Below are positions 47,860-60,363 of a DNA stretch of 64,000 nucleotides, one piece after another. Numbering within the stretch: the stretch's first letter is position 1; every line of letters begins with the position of its first letter. The DNA comes from Akebia trifoliata (taxonomy: Eukaryota; Streptophyta; Magnoliopsida; Ranunculales; Lardizabalaceae): NCBI GenBank assembly GCA_017979445.1, contig CM030715.1, positions 29,423,090-29,487,089 of the forward strand, in the 5' to 3' direction. The notes beneath the pieces are model-generated. The model did no database searches. It was not told the origin of the DNA and was given only the letters and a program-made list of their open reading frames with translations. Made by a program: the position numbers and the translations under genes.

Positions 47860-50210
47860 GGGCTCTACTAGATCTCGTGCCCCTGTACTTGTCCTCGGTC
47901 CGACCATCAGATAAGGCGATTGTGTGCTCAGTTTGTGGAGGTATTTTATATGTCTTTGACATTTAACCGAGATAATCTTCTAGTTAGGAACCTATTAGTT
48001 TTTGTGCTATTTTATTTTTCTCGTCAAATATATTAGTGAAGCTTTTACACATTTGAGATCAAGTTCTATATTTCTGCACTCATTGCTATGTCTTGCAGAA
48101 AGTTGGATAAAATTGGATGGTTAAAAAGGCAGTATTCAGTCTGTAATAAACCCAAACCCTATTGGATTTACGAACATTATGAATGTCTCACCTCACCCAC
48201 TTTGCAGATTGGGTTGTGAGCCGTTTATTAAGTACCCATTTGAATCCTATGGGTTGGATCCTAGTCCGATTGGCTAGAGTTTTCTTGGCGTTTTAGGCAA
48301 CTAAGGGTTTGTTCTTTACAGAAGCTAGTTCCAGTTACAGAAGTTGTCTTTTGGAAGAAGCATAAGTCCAGAGCTTGAAAAGCTACATCCAGCATAAGTT
48401 TGTTCGTTATAGAAGCACGTTAGTTAGAAATTGAAGTTCGTTTAATAGTTTTTTATTATTGGATTTTAGTAAAATGATCAAAATACCCTTAATGTTGATA
48501 ATGCATTTAGAATGCACCAAAAATGATTAAAATATCTTAATAAATATGTAATTACATTATATATATAATAATAAATTTTATAATTCTATCGAAATTTCGA
48601 CAACATCTCTTAAAAATGGACATATGAAAATTTTCTGATAAAGAAAATATTTGCATAATACACAATCCAACATTTACATAAAAATGAAAGATGTTATGAT
48701 AATAAAGTAGTGATGATGAATTGTTTTTGGTCTTGATAGTAAAAATGAAGGGTATTTTGATAGTAATCCCCTTTTGGAAGATAATGGGTGTTTTGGTAAT
48801 CCTTTTTTATTTTTTAATGTTAAGTTTGATTAGAAATTTGATTAAAGATGAAAGGTATTTTAATAAAGATAAATGATTTTTTGAAAGATGAAGGGTATTT
48901 TGATAATCTTTTTTTATTTTTTAAGATCAAATTTAATTGAAAATTTGATTTAAGATAAAGAGTATTTTGGTAATTACACTTGAGTCGTTTTATTTTTTTG
49001 ATTTCGCACAAAAGTCATTCCTTCTTAGATGATTTTCATTAAAAACTATTTTGGATTTCATTTAAAATTTGTGAAAATTAAAAAAGTCTAAACAAATATC
49101 ATTCATCTGATATTTTGTTAGTTTAAAAGTAAAAAAAAAAAAAAAAAAAAACCAAAAAAACTCGTTCCTGAAACTTGAATGAATAGGCCTTAAGTATATG
49201 GGTTCAAGTGGATTAGAATTAAAATGGATTGGATAGGTAGAGATTTTGGATTGGGTCAATTTGGTTCCGAGTGGAGTCGCCTATGGTTTGAATTTTTGAT
49301 GAGTTTGCGTCTGGTACTGACCTCATCGGTCTCTGACTTATAACACCATTTTGCTATCTACTAATTGCTTTTGCCTTTACAACCAACTTGATCCCTGAAA
49401 GGTAAATCATCTTTATCCATTGTATTAATCTTTTTGTCAACCTCTGTAATAATAAATGTTTAATTTTGGATAAACATTCTTTGGCTATCTGAATAACCTT
49501 CCTTTTACAAACAACAATCCTAAATTTGAATTAGATTATAATAGAGAGCTACTATTACCACACCAATTCCTATATAAATCACTAAAGAATTTCAGAGTTG
49601 GTGTGGTGTTAGTAACAATTGGTGTGGCAATAACAACTCTCTTATAATATCTAAATTATTGGGCATTATCAATTGAAGATATCTCACACATCAGACAGCT
49701 AAGTTGTTGGGCATGTTTGAGAGCCTTTTTGTTGGGAAGCATATAATTGCCTCCATCATCCAGCCACATTGATTGAATGGTTTGATTAGGTCCACATCCT
49801 AAGTAGAAGAGAACCAAAAAAAAAATGCAGAATGAAGATTCTAAAATAACAATAAATTTGGATAGAAGTAGGGGTGATTGTATGAAAGAGACCCATTGAT
49901 TTCTACAGATTGGATAAAAAAAATCTTAAATGAGGTGAAAAGAAATCTTTATTAGTTCAACCTTCTTTTTTTTTTGGTTTTTTAAGAGATTGAATGATTT
50001 TATTAGAGTATGAAAGAAAAAAAAATGGGTCTAAATAAATCTTGTGGGGGGAACAATTTGAAATATATTTAGAGTAAAAATAAAGGGACAGTAATTGCAA
50101 AGACGAGTTCTTTGAAAATATGTACAAAAAAATTCCTTCTAAAAAATATGGACTCTTTAGTATCTAATTTATCAAATATTAGTTTAAAAAGGATTTTTGA
50201 AGTGAAAATA
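47860..50210. other. Gene-free stretch downstream of the pseudogene
   Basis: After the relic 3' UTR there is AT-rich DNA with a loose tandem of GAAGGGTATTTTGATAAT-like phrases (48480-48970) and a short CACACCAATT-type MITE (49543-49645). No gene is visible. Confidence 0.5.
49543..49645. mobile_element. Short-form MITE, CACACCAAnTTTTACTAAT family
   Basis: GAGAGCTACTATTACCACAC pairs with GTGTGGCAATAACAACTCTC across about 100 bp. Siblings: 51676-51790 and 57713-57829. Confidence 0.65.
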
Positions 50211-50216
50211 CCATAA

Positions 50217-50883
50217 GGGTATGTTTGATTGCATGGAAAGTCACTTTTCATGGAATTTGAAATCCATAGAAAATTAGTTGTGAAAAATAGGTAGAGTTGA
50301 AAAATCAAATTCCATTATTTGATTTCACTTGGATAAAATCATGGAAAAATATGAGAAAAAAGAAGAAGAGGAGAAGGAGGAAGAAGATGAGAGGAAAAAG
50401 AAGAAGACGAGGAAGAGGGAGGGGGGAGGATTTGGTAACGTGGTGGCGGCGACGAAGATGGTGGCGGCGACAAAGATAAGCGAGGAAGATGGGGGGAGAA
50501 CGTAGTGGTGGTGGTGGCCGTGGCGGAAGAGGTGGGGGATGGAGAAGAAGAAAAAGAAGAAGAGAGAGAGAAGGTGGTCGGAGACGGAACCGACGACGAC
50601 GGCGATGGTAACGACAGCGAGATTAGTGTAATGGTGGTGGTGGTGGTGGTGGTGGTGGTGGTAGTAGTGGTGGTGGTGGTAGGGAAGAATTGAGGATGAA
50701 AAATATTGGTGGATTTCATTTTCCCACCCATATGGGTGGGAAGTAAATCCATGATTTAGTGGACTTTTTGAATGGGGTGGAAAATGAATTTCCATTTCCA
50801 TGTGCAATCAAACACTTGAAAAATGTCATTTTCCATGGAAATTGATTTTCCACTCTATTTTCCATGTGCAATCAAACATACCC
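50217..50883. mobile_element. Harbinger/Tourist-type element with TAA target duplication
   Basis: Termini GGGTATGTTTGATTGCATGG and CCATGTGCAATCAAACATACCC (given in overlapping parts) are inverted, flanked by TAA at 50214-50216 and 50884-50886, the usual PIF/Harbinger target. The interior from 50345 to 50690 is GAAGAG- and GGTGGT-rich simple sequence. The long frames there on both strands are artefacts of that repeat. Confidence 0.75.
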
Positions 50884-51498
50884 TAATTATCCTTTCAATG
50901 ATTTTTAAAGTTTAAAGAAACATGTTTATTTGAGAATATTTGAGCTACTTCTATGTCTTATAATTAATGACATGCCCTTTAGCTATGGTCATCTCTTATA
51001 GATCAATGAAACAAAAGATTATATGAAGAAAAAAAAATTATTTTCTCTTCCCGAAAGTAGTAATTTTTAAATTACATGGATGATAATGATGACTACAACA
51101 ATGATGATGATGGAGATGAGTATGATCATCATCAAACTGATTTGGTCTATATATATTAGATTTATTTAAATATATAAATAATTTTAAATAATTAAAACAT
51201 AATTTTAAATCTCAACTTCAATGTTCATTGAATTGATTCAATTCAAAAATTAGGTCGACACAAATGAATCAAATAAAATTATATTGAATTTATGAATGAT
51301 TTTTAATAAATAAATTATTTATTTTTATTATTCACAGAAATAGTAATAACTAAACAAATTGGTGAAGTTTTTTATTTGACTCGGTAAATTTTTAAGTCAA
51401 ACATTTGCAAAATTGTTAAAAGGATATTTCAAATATTTTTCTTAAAAAAATCTTCAAAAGATCTTTACTAGATTAATATTTTATTAAGTGACATTTAA

Positions 51499-51642
51499 AT
51501 GGTCCCTATTCTTTATTAGGAGATTATTCGGTACATATTTTCAATGAGGAATCCTTCAAAATCATTCTTCCTGGTCCCTATTCTTTATTAGGGGATTATT
51601 CGGTACATATTTTCAATAAGGAGCCCTTCAAAGTCATTCTCC
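51499..51642 (+). repeat. Tandem duplication of a 72-bp unit
   Basis: Two adjacent units each read TGGTCCCTATTCTTTATTAG, GATTATTCGGTACATATTTT, CAATnAGGAnnCCTTCAAA and TCATTCTnCC, with only a few substitutions. No function is apparent. Confidence 0.85.
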
Positions 51643-51675
51643 CTAATTTAATTCAACAGGAACAATATTTATTTA

Positions 51676-51790
51676 GAGAATTTATATTGCCACTCCAACT
51701 TTTACTAATACCACACCATTCTTAGGTGGTTTACATATAAATTGGGGTGGTGTTAGCAAAAAATTTGTGTGGCAATATAATTTCTCTTTG
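51676..51790. mobile_element. Short-form MITE, CCAACTTTTACTAAT family
   Basis: AGAGAATTTATATTGCCACT pairs with GTGTGGCAATATAATTTCTCT-type sequence at the right end, with inner CACACCATTCTTAGGTGG and GGGGTGGTGTTAGC. Confidence 0.7.
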
Positions 51791-52361
51791 TTTAACTCCC
51801 CTTTTATTATTATTATCATTATCAATATTATTTTTGGATTAAGACTTTGACATAATGATATAAATAACCCATTTCCACCATTTGATGATGATCTGATGAT
51901 GAAGTAGTGTGGTGTTCTACCACCAACTTTGATGCACCAAGACCACGAGTTTTCTAAAGAAAATTATAATATAATTATAATACTTTACTTAGAGAGAATC
52001 ATTATATCAAGGCTTTAAGGTATTATAAACTAATAATTATTTAGGGATCTTAAAAGCTAGAAGACAAACAAGGTACACATGTACACTTGTGGCATTTCTT
52101 CCCACCACACAAAGATGCTTATGGACTTGAGGTTGTAGAATTGGACATCATTCTACCAAGGACAAGACTCTAAGTCTATGGGCCTGAAATATCTTTACAC
52201 GTAACACATCAACAATCACTTAATGCGTGTTTGGTTGAAAATATAGTTTTATCCTGAATAGAATATATTCATGATCTAATCTCCTTAAAGAAGGGACAAT
52301 GAAGGAAAGATTCTTAATATCTCGACGCTAATGATTTTCTGATTCAAAAATTTTCACTCGT

Positions 52362-53828
52362 TTCGTACTCGGTTGATGTGGCAAGGGCACAAAATCATTG
52401 ATCTTTTCCTTGTGTATCCTGAAGACAAAGATCTATGATTCTATACCCTTGTCACATCAATCACGTACAGATCGAGTGAAAATTTTCAAGACAGACCTTT
52501 ATCTTAATCAGGTTGAAGGGAAATGCTTACAAGATTATTGTTAGATGGATTAAAGTTTGAGATTGAGTCTAAAATCTCCAAAAAGTCATTATTTATTTAT
52601 TTATAGATGTGAGGGAAAGAAAATGGATACTTATAAGAACTAATTTATCGAGGATCAAAAGAGTTTTTGTTTAGCAAGACATGATTCCTATTATAACCCC
52701 TAAACAGTTTTAGGGAGTGAAACCCTTACCTTACTAACATAGTAAGATTTTGTACCTTACTAAAGGTAGTTTTGCTCAAATGGATTAAAACATCACAATT
52801 CCAACACCACAACCCACCACAACCCACTAAGTTTCATCGAAAAAAACTCAGATAAAAATTTCTTTTGAACTAGATCCATAATTTTGAAAATGAACTACTA
52901 CCTAACTTCCACATAGCTCCAAAACTTAAAAAATAAAATTCAATAGTAAAAATATTTCATTTTTGTTTTTTGTTTTCAAAATTCATAGAATTACATCTTA
53001 TACAGATCATGTTTTTGGATGTCAAGAGGTGAGTCCAAGAACCCTTGGTGAGGGTGAAATCCTTACTAATTTAATAAGATAAGGGGGAATCTAAAAAAAT
53101 TTCACTCGTTTTGTACTCGGCTGATGAGGCAAGGGTGGCACAAAATCGTTGATCTTTTTCTTGTGTATCCCGAAGAAAGAGATCTATGATTCTATGCCAT
53201 CGTCACATCAGAAAATTTTCAAGACAGAAAATCACGACTCTAATCTCTATGACCTTTTGTATTAGTCAGGTTGAAAGGAAATACTTACAAGAGCATTGTT
53301 GATGGATTAAGGGTTTGAGATTGAGTCTAAAATCTCCCAAAAGTCATTATTTATTTATAGATTTATATGAAGGAAAGAAAAGGGATACTTATAAGAACTA
53401 ATTTATTGTGGATCAAGGGAGTTTTTATTTAGCATGAAATGATTCTTATTATAATCCCTAACTAGTTTTGCAAAGTGAAACCCTTTCCTTACTAACATAA
53501 TAAGATCTTGAGCTTTACTAAGGGTAGTTTTGTTCAAATGGATTAACACATAATAAATCCAACAACACAACCCACTAAGTTTCATCGAAAAATTCAGATA
53601 AAAAATTCTTTTAAACTAGATCCATAATTTTGAAAATAGACTACTACCTAACTTCCACATAGCTCCAAAACTTAAAAAATAAAATTCAATGGTGAAAATA
53701 ATTTTGTTTTTTTTTAATTCATAGAATTACATTCTATACGGATCATGTTTTTAGATGTCAAGAGGTGAGTCCAAGAACCCTTGGTGAGGGTGAAATCCTT
53801 ACTAATTTAATAAGATAAGGGGGAATCT
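52362..53828 (+). repeat. Tandem duplication of a ~730-bp unit
   Basis: Unit 1 (about 52362-53092) and unit 2 (about 53097-53828) match through TTTTCACTCG, AAATCTCC(A/C)AAAAGTCATTA, CCTTACTAACATA, AACCCACTAAGTTTCATCGA, CTACTACCTAACTTCCACAT and GTGAGTCCAAGAACCCTTGG in order. Each unit begins with an ATAGAT-core foldback (52362-52497 and 53098-53222); the second foldback has lost part of its right arm. A more diverged third copy of the distal part lies at about 54515-54820. The source could be an LTR, but no coding sequence supports that. Confidence 0.8.
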
Positions 53829-55672
53829 GATACTAACCTACTTTGGTTGAATCACAAAAATAATAAAAGATGAAGAAAGATCATAAATTGATCTCATTCG
53901 AAGGAGATCAGACCTCCAAAATAACCGATTAAAGATGATTAGTCTTCAAATCCCAATGGACTTTTAATAATAATAATAATTCCCTGCATGCTTTGTTCAC
54001 ATTAATTGATTACTTAAATATATTTTAAAAAAATTTAGCACATTGCACCACTCCTGAAAATTAGAAAAACTACTTCCTAAAACATGTCCACTATTCAATT
54101 ATTTCCTTCTCAAAGTAAAACACTTACTTCCCCAAGGAAAATATCTTTTCCACGTAACACATGCAATCTAAAAACAACTCTAAAACTTGTGAGTTGTGAT
54201 CGTATGCTCCTTAGCAACCCAAGCTACAATAGTCCCTTTTCAAAATATAGGCACGTAACATAATCTTTTGCTAATCTGCTTTTCTATGACTTGTGGGCTA
54301 CATTGAACTTTGATGTGACATGGTTGTACCACGAAGGGTCGTAATCTCCTTCAAGATTGGGGAAACCAGTCTGCCTTACTAACTGGTTGGGTGGTCCTAG
54401 AACCTTACTTACCATTCAAAATAATAATGAGAGAGATTTACAGGTAGACCAATCTGTTGCAATTTTATTACAAAAACTCTATTATTTTATCTACTTTATT
54501 ATTTAACAAATCTTACTTATGAGTTAGGCATGACTAACTTAGTAAGATTTTGAATCTTATTACATGTTGTTGGGCCCACTTGAATTATCAAATTGGCAAT
54601 CCAACACAACAATCTTTTAGATTTCATGTAAAAACTCAGATCTAAAAGAAGAAAAAAAAAATCATTTTTGAACTTGATCGAAGGTGTTGAAAATGGATGG
54701 CTACGAATTCCCAAATTTAAAACTTAAATTCAATGGTGAAAACTAACATTTTTTTTACCTCTTTTCAAAGTTCTTAGAGGTTTTCCCTTTATAACCCTGT
54801 GGCATCAGATCATGTTTTTGGATGATTCGATTTTTTGCTCACACCGCTTGTCACATCAAGCATAAAGGGTAGTATTATAATTAGCAATGGTACTTTTGTA
54901 AATTAAGAATGCCAAATAATACACATGGGTACAAGTGATTGGTGGATCTCAAAATTCTGTGAGCTAATTTTTTATTTTTTGTTTTTTGTTTTTTGATGCC
55001 ATAAATTGATGCGGATAGATCCACTCCAAGGTATGTTAAGTAACAAATTAACTGTATCAATTTGAGTTTTGTGATGTGGATCCCAACTCTAAGATTTGCT
55101 CGGTAACAAACTTGGTAGAGTAAGGTTTGGTGGGTAACAAACCTTGTAAACTAAAGTTCCCTTGGAGTTGTCAGAACTCCAACAGAGTTTTTGTAATAAA
55201 AATGCAACAGTTAGGTATACCGGTTAAATCTCTCTAATAATTAATAATAATAATTACAAACCTCATGAAGTAAGATTCCTTTGAGTTTTGAGAAGAGTTT
55301 TTAAAATAAAAATGCTACAATTAGGTCCATCAGTTAAATCTTTTTAGATTTTTTACATACATTTTTAAAATGTTTGAAAATGACTTCTTCTTCATTCTCA
55401 ATCCTTTATGTCGGAATAGAGTCTTTGAAACTTGGTTGAAACATCAAGAATAAATTTTTTTGGAGGTAAACGGAGAGTTTGAACGGTTAGGACACATTCA
55501 ATATTTCAATTATGAGAAATGTGGGGAGCCGGGGTTTCGGGGGTGATTAGGAAGAAAAGTTTTGCTAACCATAATGCCCCAGCCCATTAGAGAGGTTTGA
55601 AAAGTGAAGAGAAGCCTTGTATTTAGAAAGTGTATATCATCCAGATTCCCACTATAGTAATAATAAGGAAAA
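53829..55672. other. Gene-free stretch
   Basis: Contains the third partial copy of the 730-bp repeat and related phrases about TTACTAACTTAGTAAGATTT. No gene is visible. Confidence 0.4.
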
Positions 55673-55848
55673 TGTTGGAATGACACAAAGGGAGACACAA
55701 AAGTAACCAAAAAAAAATGATGTGGTGGCATGCACATAACCGTACATACTTTTACTCATATCTCGAGGAAAAGCATCTATGGTAATGTGCACGACACCAC
55801 ATCATTTTGTCACCTTTGTGTCTCCAATTGTGTCACCCCATCACAACT
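55673..55848. mobile_element. Foldback MITE of the ATAGAT-core family with long arms
   Basis: Arms of about 65 bp begin GTTGGAATGACACAAAGGGA and end TGTGTCACCCCATCACAAC in inverted order, with AATGATGTGGTGGCATGCAC / GTGCACGACACCACATCATT inside. The core has CTCATATCTCGAGGAAAAGC and ATCTATGGT. Confidence 0.75.
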
Positions 55849-57712
55849 CTAATAATAATAATCCAAAAGCAGTTTTGGACAAATTTGGCTTTTGCTGGAA
55901 TCTAGAAGTTAAGTGCTTATCAAACATGATTTTGATTATCAGAAGCAGTTTCAATGACCATGAATCTAAACATGAACAGCTTTTTACATTGCCAACTAAA
56001 CTTGACGTAATCCCTCGGCCGGACAATGTAATATAAAAGCATGCATGCATGCTTTAAACATGATTTGTATAACAATTATAAATGTGAAAACTTCTATCCC
56101 AAGTACAATTAAATAGTTCCTAATATGACTAAATTTACAATCATGAAGAATGATATATTTAGATCTTTAGTGCTTTTGCAAGAATAAGGAAAACTAAAAA
56201 CGATAAAAGATTGCTAAAATAACATAATCTATAGGACATGCTGATGGTTAATCCACCATTACTCAATTTGTCTAACAAAATAAGACGAACGGAGTAGTTA
56301 ATCATGATTAAAACATCGGCGGCCCCACATCTTAAAAATGATAATATGGGTAGCTAACAACCGTTCAAAGTGTGGACCTAAAAAAATTGATGATGATCAG
56401 ATAAGCCAACAATATTGGTTTTGATTAGACCATGAAGGCCAGGAAATACAAACAACATTTATATTTATGTTTCCATTAGAGAGTTAACAAATTATGATTT
56501 TAGATGGGGTTGGTCCCATCATCCTTGCCTTTGGGCATGGGAAAATAGGAGAGGCCCACCCTAATCACCAAAGGGTACCGTACCTTCAACAACATATGTT
56601 TAATCACCAATAATGTCAGATTAGATGTGAGGTGGGCCCAAGTTTTGTCTAACTTTTTAATGGAATTTAGGGTTAATAAATGTGATATTTAAAATCCTAT
56701 CAAAAGATTCCTTCATCAGAGCTGTCCAGGAATTGAATTCGATTTGGATCGAGGTCGATGTAGATGGATTCGAATAATCTATCCGAATTCCATCCGACTT
56801 GAAATAATATCTATAATATACCATATTTTTGGATCTTTGTCATAAAAATTGTCGAATTTTGTTAAAAATAACGGGGGAAAAAAGATCGTTATAAAGAATC
56901 GTTGATTTTTTGATTCCATCCCTCGGCTTAATTTTTCTGAAAATTTTCCAAAACCTTCTTGAAGAACTTGATTACTATGAATTTGGATGGGTCCACGATG
57001 GATGCGGATATGGTGGACCCGAAACTGATCCAATGATATATGGATCCAATCATTGTTGGGTAAATTCCTAATTGAACCTCAATTCTTCATCCCGAATCCT
57101 GACCCTAAGTTATCAGATCAGATTCGATTTCAAGATAAATACGATGCCCCTTACGATCATAATACACGAATCTCGATGACTGCCCAGTGATTGGTCATTT
57201 TCTTTCTCTACTTGTAAATAAAATGTTATTAAACTTGTAATATATGATCTCTACACATGAGACATGACCATCCAACTCATTGTAGGAGAATTAGCCTGCA
57301 AATTAGAACACAAATCTCTTATTTTTGAATTTAATTATTATAAAAATAAGATTGGCTCCTCAAGTTGACCATTTGACTAGTGGATATTTTTTTTTTCATA
57401 AATAAAAAAATAAAAAAATCAGAAAATGTTGCCACATATACGACTTTTATGACCGTTGAGCTAACGAATTGGTATGATGGAGACCTGTATTATTCTACGA
57501 ATATTCTTTGAAGGAATCCAATTATTTTTCTTTAAAAAAAATAATAATTCAATTTGACAATTTATATTTATTAAGTATGAATAGGGACAACGCAACAGGT
57601 GTAACAGGTAACAGGTTAATGTCCACCACATGTGTATGAGTTGCATTCTTAATTTAAAATAAAACTAGATTCACACATGGGCTTGTTTTTTAAAGGGTAG
57701 AGTTGTAATTTT
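55849..57712. other. Gene-free stretch
   Basis: AT-rich intergenic DNA. From 56720 to 57150 there is a GGATCC/GATTCGAT-rich segment resembling the hAT-like elements elsewhere, without resolvable ends. Confidence 0.4.
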
Positions 57713-57829
57713 ATAGGACTGCTATTTCCACACCAACTTTTTCTAATGCCACACCAATTCCTGTGTAGAATTACATATAGTTGGTGTGGGGTTAGAAAAA
57801 GTTGGTATGACAGTAGCAGCTCTCTAATT
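57713..57829. mobile_element. Short-form MITE, CACACCAACTTTTTCTAAT family
   Basis: GGACTGCTATTTCCACACCA pairs with TGGTATGACAGTAGCAGCTC; inner TGCCACACCAATTC pairs with TTGGTGTGGGGTTAG. It is a near-complete palindrome of about 115 bp. Confidence 0.75.
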
Positions 57830-58199
57830 TTAACATACTCCTTGATCATGGATTTCTACAAGAGACAAATACAAACTGACCAAAATACCCCCTTCTACAA
57901 CATCTTGCCAAAAAATCCTTGTCCACTGGACATACGCGCATAGACGGAGACAGAGATAGAGACAGACACACACATAAAAATAAAAGTAAAAAACAAAGAA
58001 AAAAAATCAATATGTCTTTGACTTATAGGGTAAGTTAATAATTCTCATTTATTTGGCAATCCATATGTTTACTCAACCCTTGATATTGGACAAAGTCCTC
58101 AACGGTAACATTTTAAATTATTTTCTCATTTAACTTATTTAATATCTCTTATTAAGGAGGTGTGATCTAAGTTGTAGATTATTAAATTTTTTTTTTTTT

Positions 58200-58745
58200 T
58201 TTGGGGTCAAAATTACCCTTATTTTTGGCTAAATTTGATAAATCGCCTCCACATTTGGCCCGTTAAACATAGTAATATTCAACGACATATAAATCATTAA
58301 AATGAGAAAGAAAGAAAAAAAAAAGCGATTATGACGTAACATCATTGATGAGAAGGGGAATCAAATGGCAAGCATGAGAGGAGACCCAACAAAAGAACCC
58401 CAAGCCATGTTTCATGTGAATATCGTTGAAGATTAGGGAATTTCATCATTTTTCATTGATCTTTCACGATGAATCGTAATCAATTAAGGGGAATTTCATC
58501 AGTTTCAAAATACCGAAACCCCTTAGGTAAATCAAAATTACCCTTTTATTTTTGGCTAAATTTTATAAATCGCCTCCACATTTGACCCATTAAACATAGT
58601 AATATTACAACGACAAATAAATCATAAAAAGAGAAAGAAAGAAATAGAAAGAAAAACAAAAGCGATCATGGCACTAACATCATTGATGAGAAGGGGAATA
58701 AAATGGAAACCATAAGAGGGTCCCAAGCCATGTTCCATGTGAATT
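58200..58745 (+). repeat. Diverged direct duplication upstream of the ERF gene
   Basis: About 58203-58425 and 58533-58745 share TCAAAATTACCCTT, TTTTTGGCTAAATTT, AATCGCCTCCACATTTG, TTAAACATAGTAATATT, ACATCATTGATGAGAAGGGG and CCAAGCCATGTT in the same order. The downstream copy ends about 290 bp before the ATG, so the pair occupies the promoter region. Confidence 0.85.
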
Positions 58746-58991
58746 TCATGGCTTTTGTGTCAATGGGATGCATGAAAAATGCCCTGACATCCAAATCACT
58801 GACTAAAGATGCCAAGGCACAGTACAAAGGGCCGTAAAAGATGATGTCAAACAAACAAACATAAAAAATAAAAATCATTCGAAGATAACAAATTAGAAAT
58901 GCTGTAACCCTCCTTTGTGATAGGGCCCATGCTTTTATTTTTCTTCCAAATCATATTTATTAAGGAATCATTAAAGCTCAACCCTTTATGT

Positions 58992-58998
58992 TATATAC
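58992..58998 (+). promoter_or_regulatory. TATA-like element before the ERF gene
   Basis: TATATAC lies 36-42 bp before the ATG. If used, the transcript would have a leader of only about ten bases, so either this TATA is not the functional one or the leader is very short. Confidence 0.35.
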
Positions 58999-59033
58999 AA
59001 CCTCTCACATTCTCTTACTTCTCCCCTTGAACC

Positions 59034-59777
59034 ATGGAAAGACCACTCACTAGAAAGTATGAGACTCAAAACTCCTCCTCTTCCACCTCCACCACCACCA
59101 CCACCTCCACCAGGATAAATTTCTCCGGTCCGAAGAATTTCTCAGAATTTGATAAAACGGCGACCACAATCAAGGAAGGCCTAGAAGTGAAAGATGACAA
59201 TGATACAAAGAAGCGAAGAAAGAGTAGCAATGATGGCAAGCACCCGACTTATCGTGGAGTGAGAATGCGTAATTGGGGTAAATGGGTGTCAGAAATTCGC
59301 GAACCAAGAAAGAAATCGAGAATATGGCTTGGGACATTTTCTACACCCGAAATGGCAGCACGAGCCCATGATGTAGCGGCACTTACAATCAAAGGGCATT
59401 CCGCTTACCTCAATTTTCCCGAATTGGCTTCTGAGCTTCCTCGTCCTGCAAGCACGTCGCCTAAAGATATTCAAGAGGCCGCCGCAAAAGCGGCTGCAGC
59501 CACATTTGATCAATGGAGAGGACGCGAAGATGAAGTTGAACCAAGCCAAGCCGAGCTACCAATATCCCCGACTCCCACTACAGGATCAAATGACACTCAA
59601 GAATCCTCAATTTCCACATCGATTGATGACAACTATGACACACTATTCGACCTGCCCGATCTCTGCGTTGACCTTGTCGATCCAATTGATGGGTTTTGCT
59701 ATTCTTCTTTGTCATTGTGGACTGGATCCGACATTGGATTCCGACTTGAGGAGCCATTTTCTTGGGAACACTACTAG
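59034..59777 (+). CDS. DREB-type AP2/ERF transcription factor (TINY/A-4-like)
   Basis: An intact single-exon gene of 247 residues; ATG sits in a favourable ACCATGG context. After a Ser/Thr-rich leader and a basic patch (KKRRKSS, about 59-65) comes one AP2 domain, about 72-129: [56 protein letters not shown]. Valine and glutamate at the two DNA-contact-determining positions (W-V-S-E-I-R-E) mark DREB-type proteins. The segment [20 protein letters not shown] (about 135-154) and the C-terminal [18 protein letters not shown] are typical of the A-4 group around TINY, HARDY and ERF039-like factors. The acidic C-terminal half likely activates transcription. Such factors act in the nucleus on DRE/CRT-type sites in stress and growth responses; which ortholog this is cannot be decided here. 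Confidence 0.93.
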   Translation: MERPLTRKYETQNSSSSTSTTTTTSTRINFSGPKNFSEFDKTATTIKEGLEVKDDNDTKKRRKSSNDGKHPTYRGVRMRNWGKWVSEIREPRKKSRIWLGTFSTPEMAARAHDVAALTIKGHSAYLNFPELASELPRPASTSPKDIQEAAAKAAAATFDQWRGREDEVEPSQAELPISPTPTTGSNDTQESSISTSIDDNYDTLFDLPDLCVDLVDPIDGFCYSSLSLWTGSDIGFRLEEPFSWEHY

Positions 59778-60363
59778 AAAATCACTTGGTTCATCAATGT
59801 GTTTCCAAATTTTGGTTACAAACAAAATGATACACAAATCAGGGAAGTCACTTTTGGAGTACTCTTCATTTTCTGGGTTGGGTTCCCCCCCAAATTGATT
59901 ACACGCACCTACAAAGGTGACATTAGCTATTATTTCCACCCCCTTATCATGTATATTAATATGCAATCACATAAGTTCTTAATTCATCATCATTGTAAGC
60001 TATACTTTGTCCAAATTATTGGGATTAATAATGGTAAATTTTATTTCACTTTGTAACTTTATATCTAGAGTTGTACCTTCAATCAAGACTCTCGACGCTA
60101 AGTTTCAATACGACAACACGAGTCTCATCAAGTTGAAAGGCCATTTACCGACTCTATCTGATTGCAAGGATTTGTTTTCAAGGAAAAAAGTAAATCCTTT
60201 AGAAAAAGAAGACCATTGGAAGATAGGTTTCTATCATTTGATTGCACCTAGGAAAATATCAAAAAGAGAATTGGATTTCAGGATAATTTTAAAATTCGTC
60301 GAGACAGCTTCAAATTTGATTGAATCGACTCCACTCGATCGAATTTCAAAGTGACTCGGCCCA
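59778..60363. other. Downstream region of the ERF gene
   Basis: Contains the presumed 3' UTR. A 115-codon frame from 60007 to 60354 shows no family that I recognise and has no supporting motif, so it is not called as a gene. Confidence 0.4.

Noticed and set aside
50325..50807. Long His/Ser/Pro-rich open frames on the minus strand and an acidic one on the plus strand
   Set aside because: They are translations of GGT and GAAGAG simple repeats inside a Harbinger/Tourist-type element; all frames stay open because of composition.
59506..59898. 130-codon frame overlapping the 3' end of the ERF gene
   Set aside because: It runs out of frame with the AP2 protein and shows no domain.
60007..60354. 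115-codon frame downstream of the ERF gene
   Set aside because: No recognisable motif, no promoter or splice context, and its end abuts a TRIM; I left it uncalled.
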